From the NCBI GenBank assembly GCA_024763215.1, contig JANTFX010000004.1, positions 1 through 64,000 on the forward strand: DNA of 64,000 nucleotides. Reading direction: 5' to 3'. How positions within the stretch are numbered: the stretch's first letter is position 1; the number at the start of each line of letters is the position of its first letter. A program made the position numbers and the translations under genes. Positions 39,461 to 50,100 of the stretch are shown in pieces. Below the pieces are notes generated by a model. It saw only the letters and a list, made by a program, of their open reading frames with translations. It was not told the origin of the DNA and made no database searches. The stretch is from Candidatus Krumholzibacteriia bacterium (lineage in GTDB: Bacteria; Krumholzibacteriota; Krumholzibacteriia; LZORAL124-64-63).

Positions 39461-42349
39461 GTGATCGGGAAAACCGTATCCCACTACCGGATTATCGACC
39501 GCCTGGGCAGCGGCGGCATGGGTATAGTCTACCTCGCCCTGGATGTTGATCTCGATCGAAATGTTGTCCTGAAATTTCTTCAACCCTGGTTGGCCGGAAA
39601 TGATGAGGCGCGCAACCGACTGGTCCGCGAAGCCCAATCCGTGGCCGCCCTTGATCACCCGAATATCTGCACGATCCACGAGATCGGAGTCACCGAAGAA
39701 GGGCAAGTATACCTTGTTATGGCCTATTATTATGGGCAAACCCTGGCAGAGGCCTGCCAACCCTCCGGTTTACCAACCGACAGGGTCCTGGCCTATGTGT
39801 CCCAGGTGAGCTCCGGCCTCGAGTATGCTCATAGCAAGGGGGTCATCCATAGGGACATCAAGCCCGGCAATCTTTTGCTCACCAGGGACGATCAGGTCAA
39901 GATACTGGACTTCGGTCTGGCCAAGCTGGTCCTTGAATCTCAAGCAACTATGCCCGGTACGCTTATGGGCACCCCGGCCTACATGGCTCCTGAACAGATC
40001 AACGGCTTGGCCACCGATGGTCGGACAGACATCTGGGCTCTCGGGGTCAGCGTGCACGAACTTCTTACTGGGTCGGCTCCCTTCGGGAAGGCTCCGCCCC
40101 AGTCGGTCTTCAATGCCATCCTCAACACTGAATATGCATCATCCCCTCCTTCCACCCAGCTCGTTACGGGCTGGCAGGGTGCTGTGACAGGTTGTTTGCA
40201 AAGAAACCCGGACCAGCGCTTTCAAACCATATCAGAGTTCCGGGATGCGCTTCCCGAAATGGCCAAAACCTCACTCCAACCTTCTATCAGCCAATTTGGC
40301 CCCCGCCTGAGCGCGAAATCTACAGGTCTGAAGAACCGGATCAACATCCTGCTGGTGATGGTAGTCCTCCTTGTCCTAGGCATGGCCGGCTGGAAGATAA
40401 TCCCTCGAACGAGGCCTGCGGATGGCCTTCCTGCCATATCCGTAACCGGCTTCACGACGCCGGCGGCCGGACCCGATGAGGATGAAATCCATTTGATGGA
40501 CCTAATCCTCATCGGATTGGTCCAGCAATCTCCGGTACGGGTCATCAGTTCTGATCTCTTCGAATCCCATCTTAGGAAGGCAACAGATACCGCTGAACAG
40601 AAGCCAGATCCAGGGTTGGCCCTGGCCACGGCCCGGAGCATTGGTGCCACACTCATGCTCTCTGGCCAGCCTCGTCAGGACCACGATGGTTTCTATTCGA
40701 CATGGAAACTCCTTGAGACCGATGGTGGTTCAGTCCTTAACGCGGGCATGGTCCGAGCCCCCACCGAGTTCTCACTGGCCGACAGCATCGTGAACAATGT
40801 GTTACCCTTCCTGGCATCCATCGCTCACACCGGACCCACCCCAGCATCACCATCGGTCTCGGCCTTTTCCACGACTTCACCCGAAGCCTTTGAATTGCTG
40901 ACCTTGTCCCGACAGATCAAGAAAAACGAGGATTATCCCGCCGCCGTAAAAAAATTACAGGCTGCGGTCGCCCTTGATCCCCATTTCGCCCTGGCCTACC
41001 TGGAATTGGCGGATGCCTTCTGGGTGCAAAACCAATGGGCCCGGGCCGAGGATGCACTTAATAAGGCGGAGGCCAACCGGGACCGCCTGGATGGCAAGTC
41101 CCTGGCTTTATTGGGCATCATGCGCAAGCAACTGGAGTGGCGGGTACCGGAGGCCCTTGAGGACTACCGGGCGCTGCTACGGAAATGGCCGGATGATCTG
41201 TTCCTGTTGCGCCGGTACACCTTGACCCTGTGGTGGTGGTGGTATTTCGAAGATGCCGTGACCGCAGCTGACGAAGCCCTCCTCCAGTATCCTGATGATC
41301 TGGATTTTCACCTAACCCGGCTCCGGGGCCTCCTGAATTCCGGTCGTGTCACCGAATCCCTCACCCAGACCCGGTCGATGGTTGCGCTGTATCCCTATTC
41401 ACTGCCCTTGAAATCCCATCTGGCCCAATGTTATCTGGCCATTGGGGAGCCGGACAGTGCCGAGATGCTTATCCGTTCCATCCATGCCTCAGACCCCGAA
41501 TCAGACCTTTTGACCTATTCCCGGGACCTGGCAGAATGTGCATGGAGGCGAGGGGATACAACCGAGGCCCTGGCAATCCTGGACAATGCCAAACGGGAAC
41601 TTCCACCTGACCATACCGCCCGCCATGAACTCGACTTCGGATACGGGTTAAACAAGGCGGATATCCTGGCCGAATCCGGGCGGATTTCCGAGGCCCAGGC
41701 CCTCATAAAGGGGGTGGAAAAAACCATGATGAAAGAAAGCGATCCGGGAAGCACCGTTTTATTCTTAATGATAAGGGCATATTTCAGTTTCCGGTGGGGC
41801 GATGACCGAACGATTCTGGAATGCTCTGACGCTATCGCCGATTTGAAGCATTATTCACGCGCAACAATTTTTGCCAAATGGCTGCGGGCCGAGGCCATGG
41901 TCGGCCTTCGGGATATTCAGGAGGCCAGAAGACTATTGCGGGAATTGAGGGGTTACCCCCGGAAATTCGGAGTTTTTGTCGGATACGCACAGGAGCATCT
42001 GGCCCTGAGGATCGCCCTGGCCGAGGGTGACGGCAAGGCTGCCGCCAGGGCAGCCGACCGCTTGCCCCGTTTTGCCCCTCTCAGCATCCAGGATCAGGAA
42101 CTCCGCGCCGCCGCCTATGACGCCAATGGGGATCTGCAGCAGGCCATTGCCACTCTCGAGGACCTTCTGCACATATTTCCCGGAGCCGTTCGGGATCATT
42201 TGGAACTGGGAAAGCTACTGGAAAAGTCCGGCCGACACCAGGCGGCTCGCCGAGAGTACAAAGCCTTCCTGCAGGCCTGGACCGATGCACCGCCCAACGA
42301 CCCTCGGGTATCGGAAGCAAAGGAGTTATATGGGCTCCTCAGCCCATAG
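39461..42349 (+). CDS. serine/threonine protein kinase with C-terminal TPR region
   Basis: GTG start; LGSGGMGIVYLA, HRDIKPGNLLL, DFGLAKLV, GTPAYMAPEQ; single TM; TPRs. Confidence 0.93.
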   Translation: MIGKTVSHYRIIDRLGSGGMGIVYLALDVDLDRNVVLKFLQPWLAGNDEARNRLVREAQSVAALDHPNICTIHEIGVTEEGQVYLVMAYYYGQTLAEACQPSGLPTDRVLAYVSQVSSGLEYAHSKGVIHRDIKPGNLLLTRDDQVKILDFGLAKLVLESQATMPGTLMGTPAYMAPEQINGLATDGRTDIWALGVSVHELLTGSAPFGKAPPQSVFNAILNTEYASSPPSTQLVTGWQGAVTGCLQRNPDQRFQTISEFRDALPEMAKTSLQPSISQFGPRLSAKSTGLKNRINILLVMVVLLVLGMAGWKIIPRTRPADGLPAISVTGFTTPAAGPDEDEIHLMDLILIGLVQQSPVRVISSDLFESHLRKATDTAEQKPDPGLALATARSIGATLMLSGQPRQDHDGFYSTWKLLETDGGSVLNAGMVRAPTEFSLADSIVNNVLPFLASIAHTGPTPASPSVSAFSTTSPEAFELLTLSRQIKKNEDYPAAVKKLQAAVALDPHFALAYLELADAFWVQNQWARAEDALNKAEANRDRLDGKSLALLGIMRKQLEWRVPEALEDYRALLRKWPDDLFLLRRYTLTLWWWWYFEDAVTAADEALLQYPDDLDFHLTRLRGLLNSGRVTESLTQTRSMVALYPYSLPLKSHLAQCYLAIGEPDSAEMLIRSIHASDPESDLLTYSRDLAECAWRRGDTTEALAILDNAKRELPPDHTARHELDFGYGLNKADILAESGRISEAQALIKGVEKTMMKESDPGSTVLFLMIRAYFSFRWGDDRTILECSDAIADLKHYSRATIFAKWLRAEAMVGLRDIQEARRLLRELRGYPRKFGVFVGYAQEHLALRIALAEGDGKAAARAADRLPRFAPLSIQDQELRAAAYDANGDLQQAIATLEDLLHIFPGAVRDHLELGKLLEKSGRHQAARREYKAFLQAWTDAPPNDPRVSEAKELYGLLSP

Positions 42350-42684
42350 TTGGAATCTCGTTCCCCAATTGGAAAAATTGCCAGTGCTCACGGCTGACGG
42401 TTACGATCGCATGGTTCTGGTTGTAAGCAATGCCGAAATATCCCCTCACGAGGCCGGTGCCGTTCGGCGGCTTGGACGCTGAAGCGAGCGTTGTTGCGGG
42501 GCAGGTATTGCTCTCCAGCCAGGGGTTGGCCTGCTCGATGGTCTTGATGCCAAGGGATGCCGGGCTTGGCATTTCCGGCGGCCATGGGTTACCATGAACC
42601 GGTTGCCCGGGGAACCGAATCTCCGCCGGACGGTATGACCCCGGGTCCGCCGCCGCCATGTCTTCGTCGCAAGGATTTCCCATC

Positions 42685-43884
42685 ATGACCACACTGCCTC
42701 GCCGTGCCGCAGCCCTGTCCGTCTGCCTGTTCCTGCTGGTGGCCGGGATGGCCGGGGCCAACCCCGACTACGACGCCGCCCTCGCCCGCACCCGTACCCT
42801 GACCGACAACCTGCAATCCTACGAACTGCAGGGGACCATGCACATGGCGACCAACGTCAAGGGCCAGACCGGCGGCATGGAGATGGAGGCGGATATCTTC
42901 GCCGCGGCCCGATATCCCGACCGCCTGGTCAGCCGCCAGGACGGCAGTTTCTTCAAGCTGGACCTGGGGGTGGGCCCGGAACATTCCTGGTTCTACCTGG
43001 GCCAGAAAAACGTCTGTTTCCTCTCCGGGCCCGTCATGCTCAGCCGGGAACTGACGGCCGACCAGAACATGGAGCTGGTGCCCGAGCAGGTGTTCAACTT
43101 CTTCTCGGGCCTGGGCCAGACCCTGTTGCCTGCGGGCCTCGAGGTGGCCGAGATCACCGGCCACGAGGTCTACCACATGGGCGGAAAGGATATCCCCTGC
43201 CAGGTGTTCACCAGCCCGGCCGTACCGGAAGCGGGCAAGGGGCCGCGGGAGTACTGGTATGACCCGCAGTCCGGCCTGGTGCTCAAGGCCGTCATGTCGG
43301 TGACCGGGGTGCGCAACGGCATGCAGATGGAACAGACCCTGGACTACGAGACGTCCAGGTTCACCCTCAACGAACCGGTCCAGGAGGATCTCTTCACCTT
43401 CGCGGTCCCCGCGGGGGCCAAGGTGGTGGACCAGCTGGAGAAGGTGGTCAACCCCGATTCGATGACCGGCGAGGCCGCCCCCGAAATCTCCTTCACCGAC
43501 CTTGACGGCAACACCCTCAAGCTTTCCGATTTCCGGGGCCGGGTCGTGTTCCTGGATTTCTGGGCCACCTGGTGCGGCCCCTGCAAGATGGAGATGCCCC
43601 ACCTGGAAACCCTGCACCAGGAGCTGGGCGGGAAGGACGGCGTCGTGTTCCTGGCCGCCAGCAGCGAGGATCCGGCGACCATCAAGGCCTTCCTCAAGAA
43701 GTACGGCTACACATTCAAGGTGGTGCAGGTTTCCGCCGAGGACGCCGCGGGCAAGTTCAAGGCGACCAGCATTCCCTCCGGTTTCGTCATCGATCAGGAC
43801 GGCGTGATCCGGGCCCACCTGGTGGGCGCCCAGTCGGAAAAGCAGCTGCGGGCCGCCCTGGGCAGGGCTGGTATCGGCGGGTAA
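42685..43884 (+). CDS. secreted outer-membrane-lipoprotein-sorting-like domain fused to TlpA/thioredoxin-like domain (CGPC)
   Basis: Signal peptide; lipoprotein-carrier-like N-half; FLDFWATWCGPCKMEMPHLETLHQ. Confidence 0.85.
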   Translation: MTTLPRRAAALSVCLFLLVAGMAGANPDYDAALARTRTLTDNLQSYELQGTMHMATNVKGQTGGMEMEADIFAAARYPDRLVSRQDGSFFKLDLGVGPEHSWFYLGQKNVCFLSGPVMLSRELTADQNMELVPEQVFNFFSGLGQTLLPAGLEVAEITGHEVYHMGGKDIPCQVFTSPAVPEAGKGPREYWYDPQSGLVLKAVMSVTGVRNGMQMEQTLDYETSRFTLNEPVQEDLFTFAVPAGAKVVDQLEKVVNPDSMTGEAAPEISFTDLDGNTLKLSDFRGRVVFLDFWATWCGPCKMEMPHLETLHQELGGKDGVVFLAASSEDPATIKAFLKKYGYTFKVVQVSAEDAAGKFKATSIPSGFVIDQDGVIRAHLVGAQSEKQLRAALGRAGIGG

Positions 43885-43907
43885 TCCGGGTCAAGAGCGA
43901 GGTCGGT

Positions 43908-44939
43908 TCAGCGCCCCGCTTCCAGCGGGCAGCCGTGGTCATCGACGGGGGTGCCGGCCGGGGTGTCGGGGCAAAGGTCGCGGCCGTCCCTGACGCCGTC
44001 GCCGTCGTTATCCAGATCAGGGCAGCCGTCCTCGTCCTCGAATCCGTCCCTGTCCTCGGGCAGGTTGGGGCAGAGGTCCTGGTCGTCGGGGATCCCGTCG
44101 TGGTCGTTGTCCAGGTCAGGGCAGCCGTCCAGGTCGTTCCAGCCGTCCAGGTCCTCGCGGGCATCCGGGCACAGATCCCGGTCGTCGGGCACGCCGTCCC
44201 CGTCGCCGTCCCGGTCGCCCAGCCACCACGTGATCCCGATCATGGCCACCGATGCGGAGCGGTTCGCGTCCACATGGTCCGGTCCCCAGATGCTGCTCAG
44301 CCCGATGTCGTCCCGATCGTTGCCCTGCCTGACCTGGTAGGCGGCGCGGGCGTTCAGTTCCAGGCGCGAGGTCAGGCGCCACGCCGTTCCCAGCCTCACC
44401 TCCAGGGTCAGGTCGGTGCCTTCGAGGGCGTGGCCGTTCCCGTCGATGTCGTAGCCTGACACCGCCTCGCCGGTGGCGAACCAGCCGGGTTCATCGTCCC
44501 GGGAGACCACCTTCCACGAGGTCAGGCCCAGGCCCGCACCGATGAACGGGGAGAGGGCCGCCGCGGGGGAGAACAGGAAGTCCACCCCGGCCATGGGCTG
44601 GGTGACGAGGGTGTAGAAGGGCTGCTTGACGTCGCTGGTCCAGCCGGCGTCCAGGCCCGGCAGGGCGACCCCCGCGCCGACGAACCCGTTGCGCAGGGCG
44701 AGCTGCAACCTCCAGCTCGGAGCCAGCTCGCGGACCAGGGACAGGCCCGCCAGGCGGTCGACGGTGCTGTAATCCCAGCTGCCCTCCTGCAGCTTGATCA
44801 TGCCGCCGGTCAGTTCCAGGCCGGTGCGGCCGCCCGGCAGCAACGCCGCCGATGAGGTTCCGGCGGACAGCAACAGAGGGATTGCTATCAGGGCGGCAAG
44901 CATGAGTCTGCGTACGATGCGGGCAACGGGGTCTGGCAT
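43908..44939 (-). CDS. outer-membrane protein with C-terminal thrombospondin type-3 calcium-binding repeats
   Basis: Signal peptide, beta-barrel-like region, DRDGDGDGVPDDRDLCPDAREDLDGWNDLDGCPDLDNDHDGIPDDQD repeats. Confidence 0.85.
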   Translation of the reverse strand: MPDPVARIVRRLMLAALIAIPLLLSAGTSSAALLPGGRTGLELTGGMIKLQEGSWDYSTVDRLAGLSLVRELAPSWRLQLALRNGFVGAGVALPGLDAGWTSDVKQPFYTLVTQPMAGVDFLFSPAAALSPFIGAGLGLTSWKVVSRDDEPGWFATGEAVSGYDIDGNGHALEGTDLTLEVRLGTAWRLTSRLELNARAAYQVRQGNDRDDIGLSSIWGPDHVDANRSASVAMIGITWWLGDRDGDGDGVPDDRDLCPDAREDLDGWNDLDGCPDLDNDHDGIPDDQDLCPNLPEDRDGFEDEDGCPDLDNDGDGVRDGRDLCPDTPAGTPVDDHGCPLEAGR

Positions 44940-45181
44940 GGGCTATCTCCGCCGGGTGGGGCGACCGGGAAAAGGAATCAGGGTTTTGAAGGGGTGATTC
45001 TAGGCGGTCGGGGCGGATTTGGCAATCCCCCTCCGCCGGGTCGGTTCGCCCGGCGATCCAATATTGCGTTGCAAAACAGACTAATGTTGCTACTATTTCA
45101 GTCGATGTGGATTGTCCAGGGCCACATTCCCGCCTAATAGACGTGAAATAACGCATTTATGCAGGAAACGGGAAACCCTGG

Positions 45182-47011
45182 GTGGGGAGCCGCAACCACC
45201 AACAAAAGAGAATCACCTTGATTATCCAGCACTACCTTCAGCTGTTGAGCCACCACCGCAGGCTCGTGGGCAAGATCCTTCTGTGGGTGACCCTGATCAC
45301 GCTCGTGTTGAGCATGCTGTTGCTGATCATCATGCCCAAGTATACGGCCACCTCCAGCGTGGTCATGCTGCCGACCGATCCCGAACTGGCCTTCACGCGG
45401 GGTTGGGTCGGCTCCAGCCAGTACAACCCCACCGCGTTCATGGCGCAGACCCAGGTGGAATACCTGCTCAGCATGCCCGTGGCCAAGGTCACCCTGGACC
45501 AGCTGATGGCTGAATATGCCAAGGAAATGGCTGACGTGGCCAACCCCGGCGGCCTGCGCGGGCTCATGACCTCGGCGGTCAAGTCCATGCGCTACGCGTA
45601 TTTCTGGACCTGGAACACGCTGAACTACGGCAAGTACATCCCTCTGACGACCTATGAATCCTACCTGGCGTTGCTGCGCAAGGGGACCAAGGTCGAGGTG
45701 GTCGAAGGGTCCTTCGTGATGCAGATCTCGGTCACCTTGCCGGATGCGAAGCTGGCCGCGCGGGCGGCCAATGTCCTGGCCGACGCCTACCAGAAGGAGA
45801 TCGCCCGGGAGTTCTCCATGAGCGGCACCGAGCTGCAGGGGTTCTTCGACCGTGAAATCGCCCGCCGCCAGGCCGTGGTCGACAGCCTGGTCAACCAGGA
45901 GATCAACCTGGGCCGGGAACTGGGCGTGCTCTCGCTCAACGAACAGAAGGCGGCCCTGCAGGCGGCCATGGATTCCGAGTTGACGGCCCTGACCGGCGCC
46001 CAGGTCGACCTGGCCCAGCTGGAGTCGAAGGTGGCGGCCTTGAAGGACCAGATCGGCAAGGTCACCCAGCAGGACTTGCTGGCGCAGATGGATGAGGATC
46101 TGGCCATGCAGGAGGTCCAGCGTCAGGTGCTCCAGCGGTCGGTCACCGCCCACCGGGCGAACCTCGACGATTTCAATCGCCAGCTGGAGGATCTCGCGGC
46201 CAAGGCCCAGCCCTTGCAGGCCGTGACCCTCAAGCGGGAGAACGCGGAGGCCAATCTGCAGGATCTGGTGCAGCGCAAGCTGGATGTCTATCTGTCCACC
46301 TATGCCTCCTTGTCCGAGGTGCGCACCATCAGCCCGGCCATCCCGCCGAAGTACCCCAGCTCGCCCGAGATCCTGGTTTACACCATCATCGCGTTCATCG
46401 CGGGTCTTTTCATCTCCATCTTCCTGCTCATCGCCATCGACTCGACCAGCGAGGCGGTCAAGACCTTCCCCGACCTGTTCAACGTGACGGGGCAGAGGGC
46501 CCTGGCCTTCATCCACCCGGCCATGAGCGCCCAGGCCCGGGGCAGGCCCCTGCGGTTCCTGAAGCGGTTCGATTTCCTGTCGGGGGGGATCCCCGACCTG
46601 GTGCACCGCCTGTCGGGACGCGGAGCGGCTCCGGAGTCGCCCCTGGATATCGTCTGCTTCGGAGGCCGGCAGGTCGGCGTGGATGCCGCGGTGACCCTGT
46701 GCGTCACCCTGGCCAAGGAGGGCAAGCGGGTCGTGTGCAGCCTGCCCGAGGGTGTGCCCGCGCCCACACTGCCGGCGGACGTTGCCGGCCTGGTCGATTT
46801 CGGCCCGGGCGCGGCCCAGGCCCCGGGCGCGGTCTACCTGCGCCTGGATACGGCCACCACGCCCTGGGACCGGCTGCACGGGGACAGCAGCCAGGGCTTC
46901 ATCTGCGCCCTCAAGGCGGGGCTGTTCAGTGAGGACCGTCTGGCCGGGTTCCGCGACGAGGCCCGGGAAGCCGGGCAGGACAAGGTGGACTTCATCCTGG
47001 TCGCGGATTAG
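45182..47011 (+). CDS. Wzz/GumC-type polysaccharide chain-length/export protein (start uncertain; TTG 45218 alternative)
   Basis: N-terminal TM, Wzz-like periplasmic coiled coil, PPKYPSSPEILVYTIIAFIAGLFISIFLLIAID C-terminal TM. Confidence 0.8.
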   Translation: MGSRNHQQKRITLIIQHYLQLLSHHRRLVGKILLWVTLITLVLSMLLLIIMPKYTATSSVVMLPTDPELAFTRGWVGSSQYNPTAFMAQTQVEYLLSMPVAKVTLDQLMAEYAKEMADVANPGGLRGLMTSAVKSMRYAYFWTWNTLNYGKYIPLTTYESYLALLRKGTKVEVVEGSFVMQISVTLPDAKLAARAANVLADAYQKEIAREFSMSGTELQGFFDREIARRQAVVDSLVNQEINLGRELGVLSLNEQKAALQAAMDSELTALTGAQVDLAQLESKVAALKDQIGKVTQQDLLAQMDEDLAMQEVQRQVLQRSVTAHRANLDDFNRQLEDLAAKAQPLQAVTLKRENAEANLQDLVQRKLDVYLSTYASLSEVRTISPAIPPKYPSSPEILVYTIIAFIAGLFISIFLLIAIDSTSEAVKTFPDLFNVTGQRALAFIHPAMSAQARGRPLRFLKRFDFLSGGIPDLVHRLSGRGAAPESPLDIVCFGGRQVGVDAAVTLCVTLAKEGKRVVCSLPEGVPAPTLPADVAGLVDFGPGAAQAPGAVYLRLDTATTPWDRLHGDSSQGFICALKAGLFSEDRLAGFRDEAREAGQDKVDFILVAD

Positions 47012-47104
47012 CGACGGGATATTCCAGGCAGGATCGGTATTCCCGCACCGCGGGGGATTGGCTGCGGGGCGGCGGTGCGCCGCCGTCCGCAGGGGAGGCG
47101 TTTC

Positions 47105-50100
47105 TTGAAGAACGACAAGTGCCAAGGGCCCTACGACGGGGATTACGAGCATCCGAATTTTTTCAACAACTGCCCCAGCCTGGTATCGGTGCTGCGGTAC
47201 TGGGCGCAGGAGACGCCGGACAAGACGTCCCACATCTATCTCGCCGAGGGCGAGCTGGAAGCCGACCGGCTGACCTTCGCCACCCTGGACGAGGACGCGC
47301 GCAGGATCGGCGCCTGGATCCAGGATCAGGGGCTTGCGGGCAAGCCCATCCTGCTCATGCACCCCCCCGGGCTGGACTTCATCCGTTCCTTCTACGGCTG
47401 CGTGTACGGCGGGGCCATCGCCGTGCCCGCCTTCCCGCCCCGTTCGCGGCGGGTGGACAAGCGCATCGAGGCCATCGTGGCCGATTGCGGGGCCGCCGCC
47501 GTGTTCACCAACACCATGGCCTATGAGGTCACGGCCGGGCAGCTGGGCGGCGGGGACGCCCCGGTGGTGGACACCGAAGAGCTGGAGTTCGACGCGGACC
47601 TGTGGCGGGATCCGGTTCTGGACCACGACAGCATCGCCCTGCTGCAGTACACCTCCGGTTCCACCAAGGCCCCCAAGGGGGTCATGGTCACCAACGGCAA
47701 CCTGCTGCACAACCTGGATTGCATCGCCCGGCACGGGGGGATGACGCCCGCCACGCGCATGGGGATCTGGATCCCGTTCTTCCACGACATGGGGCTGGTC
47801 TCGGGCGTGGTGCTGCCGGTGGTGATCGGGTGCGACGCGGTGATCATGTCGCCGGCGGCGTTCCTCAAGAAGCCCATCCGCTGGTTGCGGGCCATCAGCG
47901 ACTTCAAGGTCGAATCCTCGCCCGCGCCCAACTTCGCCTTCGAGCTGTGCACCGCCATGGTCAGCGAGGCCGAATGCGAGGGGCTGGATCTGAGCAGCTG
48001 GCGCATGGCCTGGAACGGGGCCGAGCCGGTGCGCGCGGAGACCCTGCACGCCTTTCAGGAGAAATTCGCGCCCTACGGGCTGCAGCCGGGCACGCTCTCG
48101 CCCTGCTACGGCATGGCCGAGACCACGCTGTGCGCCACGGCCACCAGCTACAAGCACCCCTTCCACACCACCCTGGTGGACAAGTCCGCCCTGGAGCAGA
48201 ACCGGATCGTGCGTCGGGACGATCCCGACGAGACGACCTTCGAACTGGTCAGCTCCGGGGTGCTCAGCCACGGCTTCGACGTCCGCATCGTCGATCCGGG
48301 CACCCTGGAGGAATGCCCCCCGGACGTCATCGGCGAGATCTGGTGCAAGGCTCCGAGCGTGGCCGCCGGCTACTGGCAGCGGCCCGAGGAGACCGAAGAG
48401 GGCTTCGGCGCCCGCATCGAGGGTACCGGAGAGGGGCCGTACCTGCGCACCGGCGATCTGGGCTGTTTCCTGGACGGGGAACTGTACGTCACCGGGCGTC
48501 TGAAGGACTTGATCATCGTCGGGGGCCGGAACATCTACCCCCAGGACGTGGAGTTCGTGGTCACCGAGTGCCACGACGCCCTGCAGGCCGGCAGTTGCGC
48601 GGCGGTGGCCCTGGAGGTGGACGGGCGCGAGGTCCTGGGCGTCTTCCCCGAGATCAGCCGCACCCGCCGCAAGGATTTCGACGCGGAGGAGATCTTCCAT
48701 GCCATCCGCGAGGCGATCTCGGAGAACTTCGAGCTCGCGGCGCAGACCATCGGGTTGGTGGCCCCGTACGCCATACCCAAGACCAGCAGCGGCAAGATCG
48801 CCCGGCAGATCGCCAAGCGGATGTACCTGGCCGGTGAGCTGAAGCTGCTGGCCGAGTGGAAGGCCGAGGCCCCGCGCGCGGAGGCGTCGACCGAGGCGAC
48901 CGGGGCCTTCGCCGCCCTGGCCTCCCGCCTGGACGAGCGCAACGACCGCGAGCGCCGGCGCCTGCTGATCCGGTTCCTCCAGGATATCCTGGTCGAGGTC
49001 GCGGGGTTGTCCGGCCTTCCGGATCCGACCCAGGGTTTCGCGGCCATGGGCATCGATTCCATGATGGCGGTCAAGCTGGCCCGCCGCCTGCAGAGCGAGC
49101 TGGGCTCCGACATCGACCTGCCGGCGACCTTGCTGTTCGACCGGCCCAACATCGCCGAACTGGCGGAGTACCTGGCCGGGCAGCTGGCCCGCGCCGAGTC
49201 CGGACCCGCCGTGGCCGCCGGCCCGGACACCGACCATGCGCACGCGCCCGTGGCGGTGGTGGGCTTGAGCTGCCGCTTCCCCGGGGCCTCATCGCCCGAG
49301 GAATTCTGGGAGCTTCTGGTCGGCGAGCGCGACGCGGTGGGCGAGACCCCGGCCGACCGCTGGGACAACGATGTGTTCTACGACCCCGATCCCGACGCCC
49401 CCGGCAAGGTGTCGACCCGCTGGGGTGGCTTCATCGACGACATCGACAAGTTCGACGCGGCCTTCTTCGGTATCAGCCCGCGGGAGGCCGAGAGCCTGGA
49501 CCCCCAGCAGCGCCTGTTGCTGGAGCAGACCTGGCTGGCCCTGGAGGACGCCGGTCTGAGCGCCCAGGCCGTGCGCGGTTCGCGGACGGGCGTGTTCGTG
49601 GGCATCAGCACCAAGGACTACTACAACCTGGTCCGGATGCAGGGCCAGGACAAGATCGACGCCTACCAGGCTACCGGGGCGGCCTCCAGCGCGGCGGCGG
49701 GACGGCTGTCCTACTTCTTCGGCTTCAAGGGGCCTTGCGTGGCCCTGGACACGGCCTGCAGCTCATCCCTGGTGGCGGTGCACGAGGCCGTCCAGAGTCT
49801 GCGCCGCGGTGAGAGCGAGCTGGTGGTGGCCGGCGGGGTCAACGCCATCTTGACGCCCGAGGTGACGATCAGTTTTTCCCGGGCGCACCTGATGGCCCCG
49901 GACGGCCGTTGCAAGGCCTTCGACGCCGCGGCCAACGGTTACGTGCGCGGCGAGGGTTGTGGCATGGTGGTGCTCAAGCGCCTGGACGATGCGGTGCGCG
50001 ACGGCGACCGCATCCTGGGCGTGATCCGCGGCAGCGCCGTGAATCAGGACGGGGACAGCTCCGGCCTGACCGTCCCCAACGGGCCCAGCCAGGAGGCGGT

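Noticed and set aside
42685-43884. Second selenoprotein candidate (TlpA-like)
   Set aside because: The active site is an ordinary CGPC with no in-frame TGA
43960-44220. Short regularly spaced repeats suggesting a CRISPR array
   Set aside because: They are the coding repeats of thrombospondin type-3 DxDxDG motifs in the outer-membrane protein; no identical repeats with unique spacers
45134-49243. 1369-aa minus-strand ORF
   Set aside because: Antisense to the Wzz-like gene and the FAAL part of the PKS; compositionally a GC shadow frame
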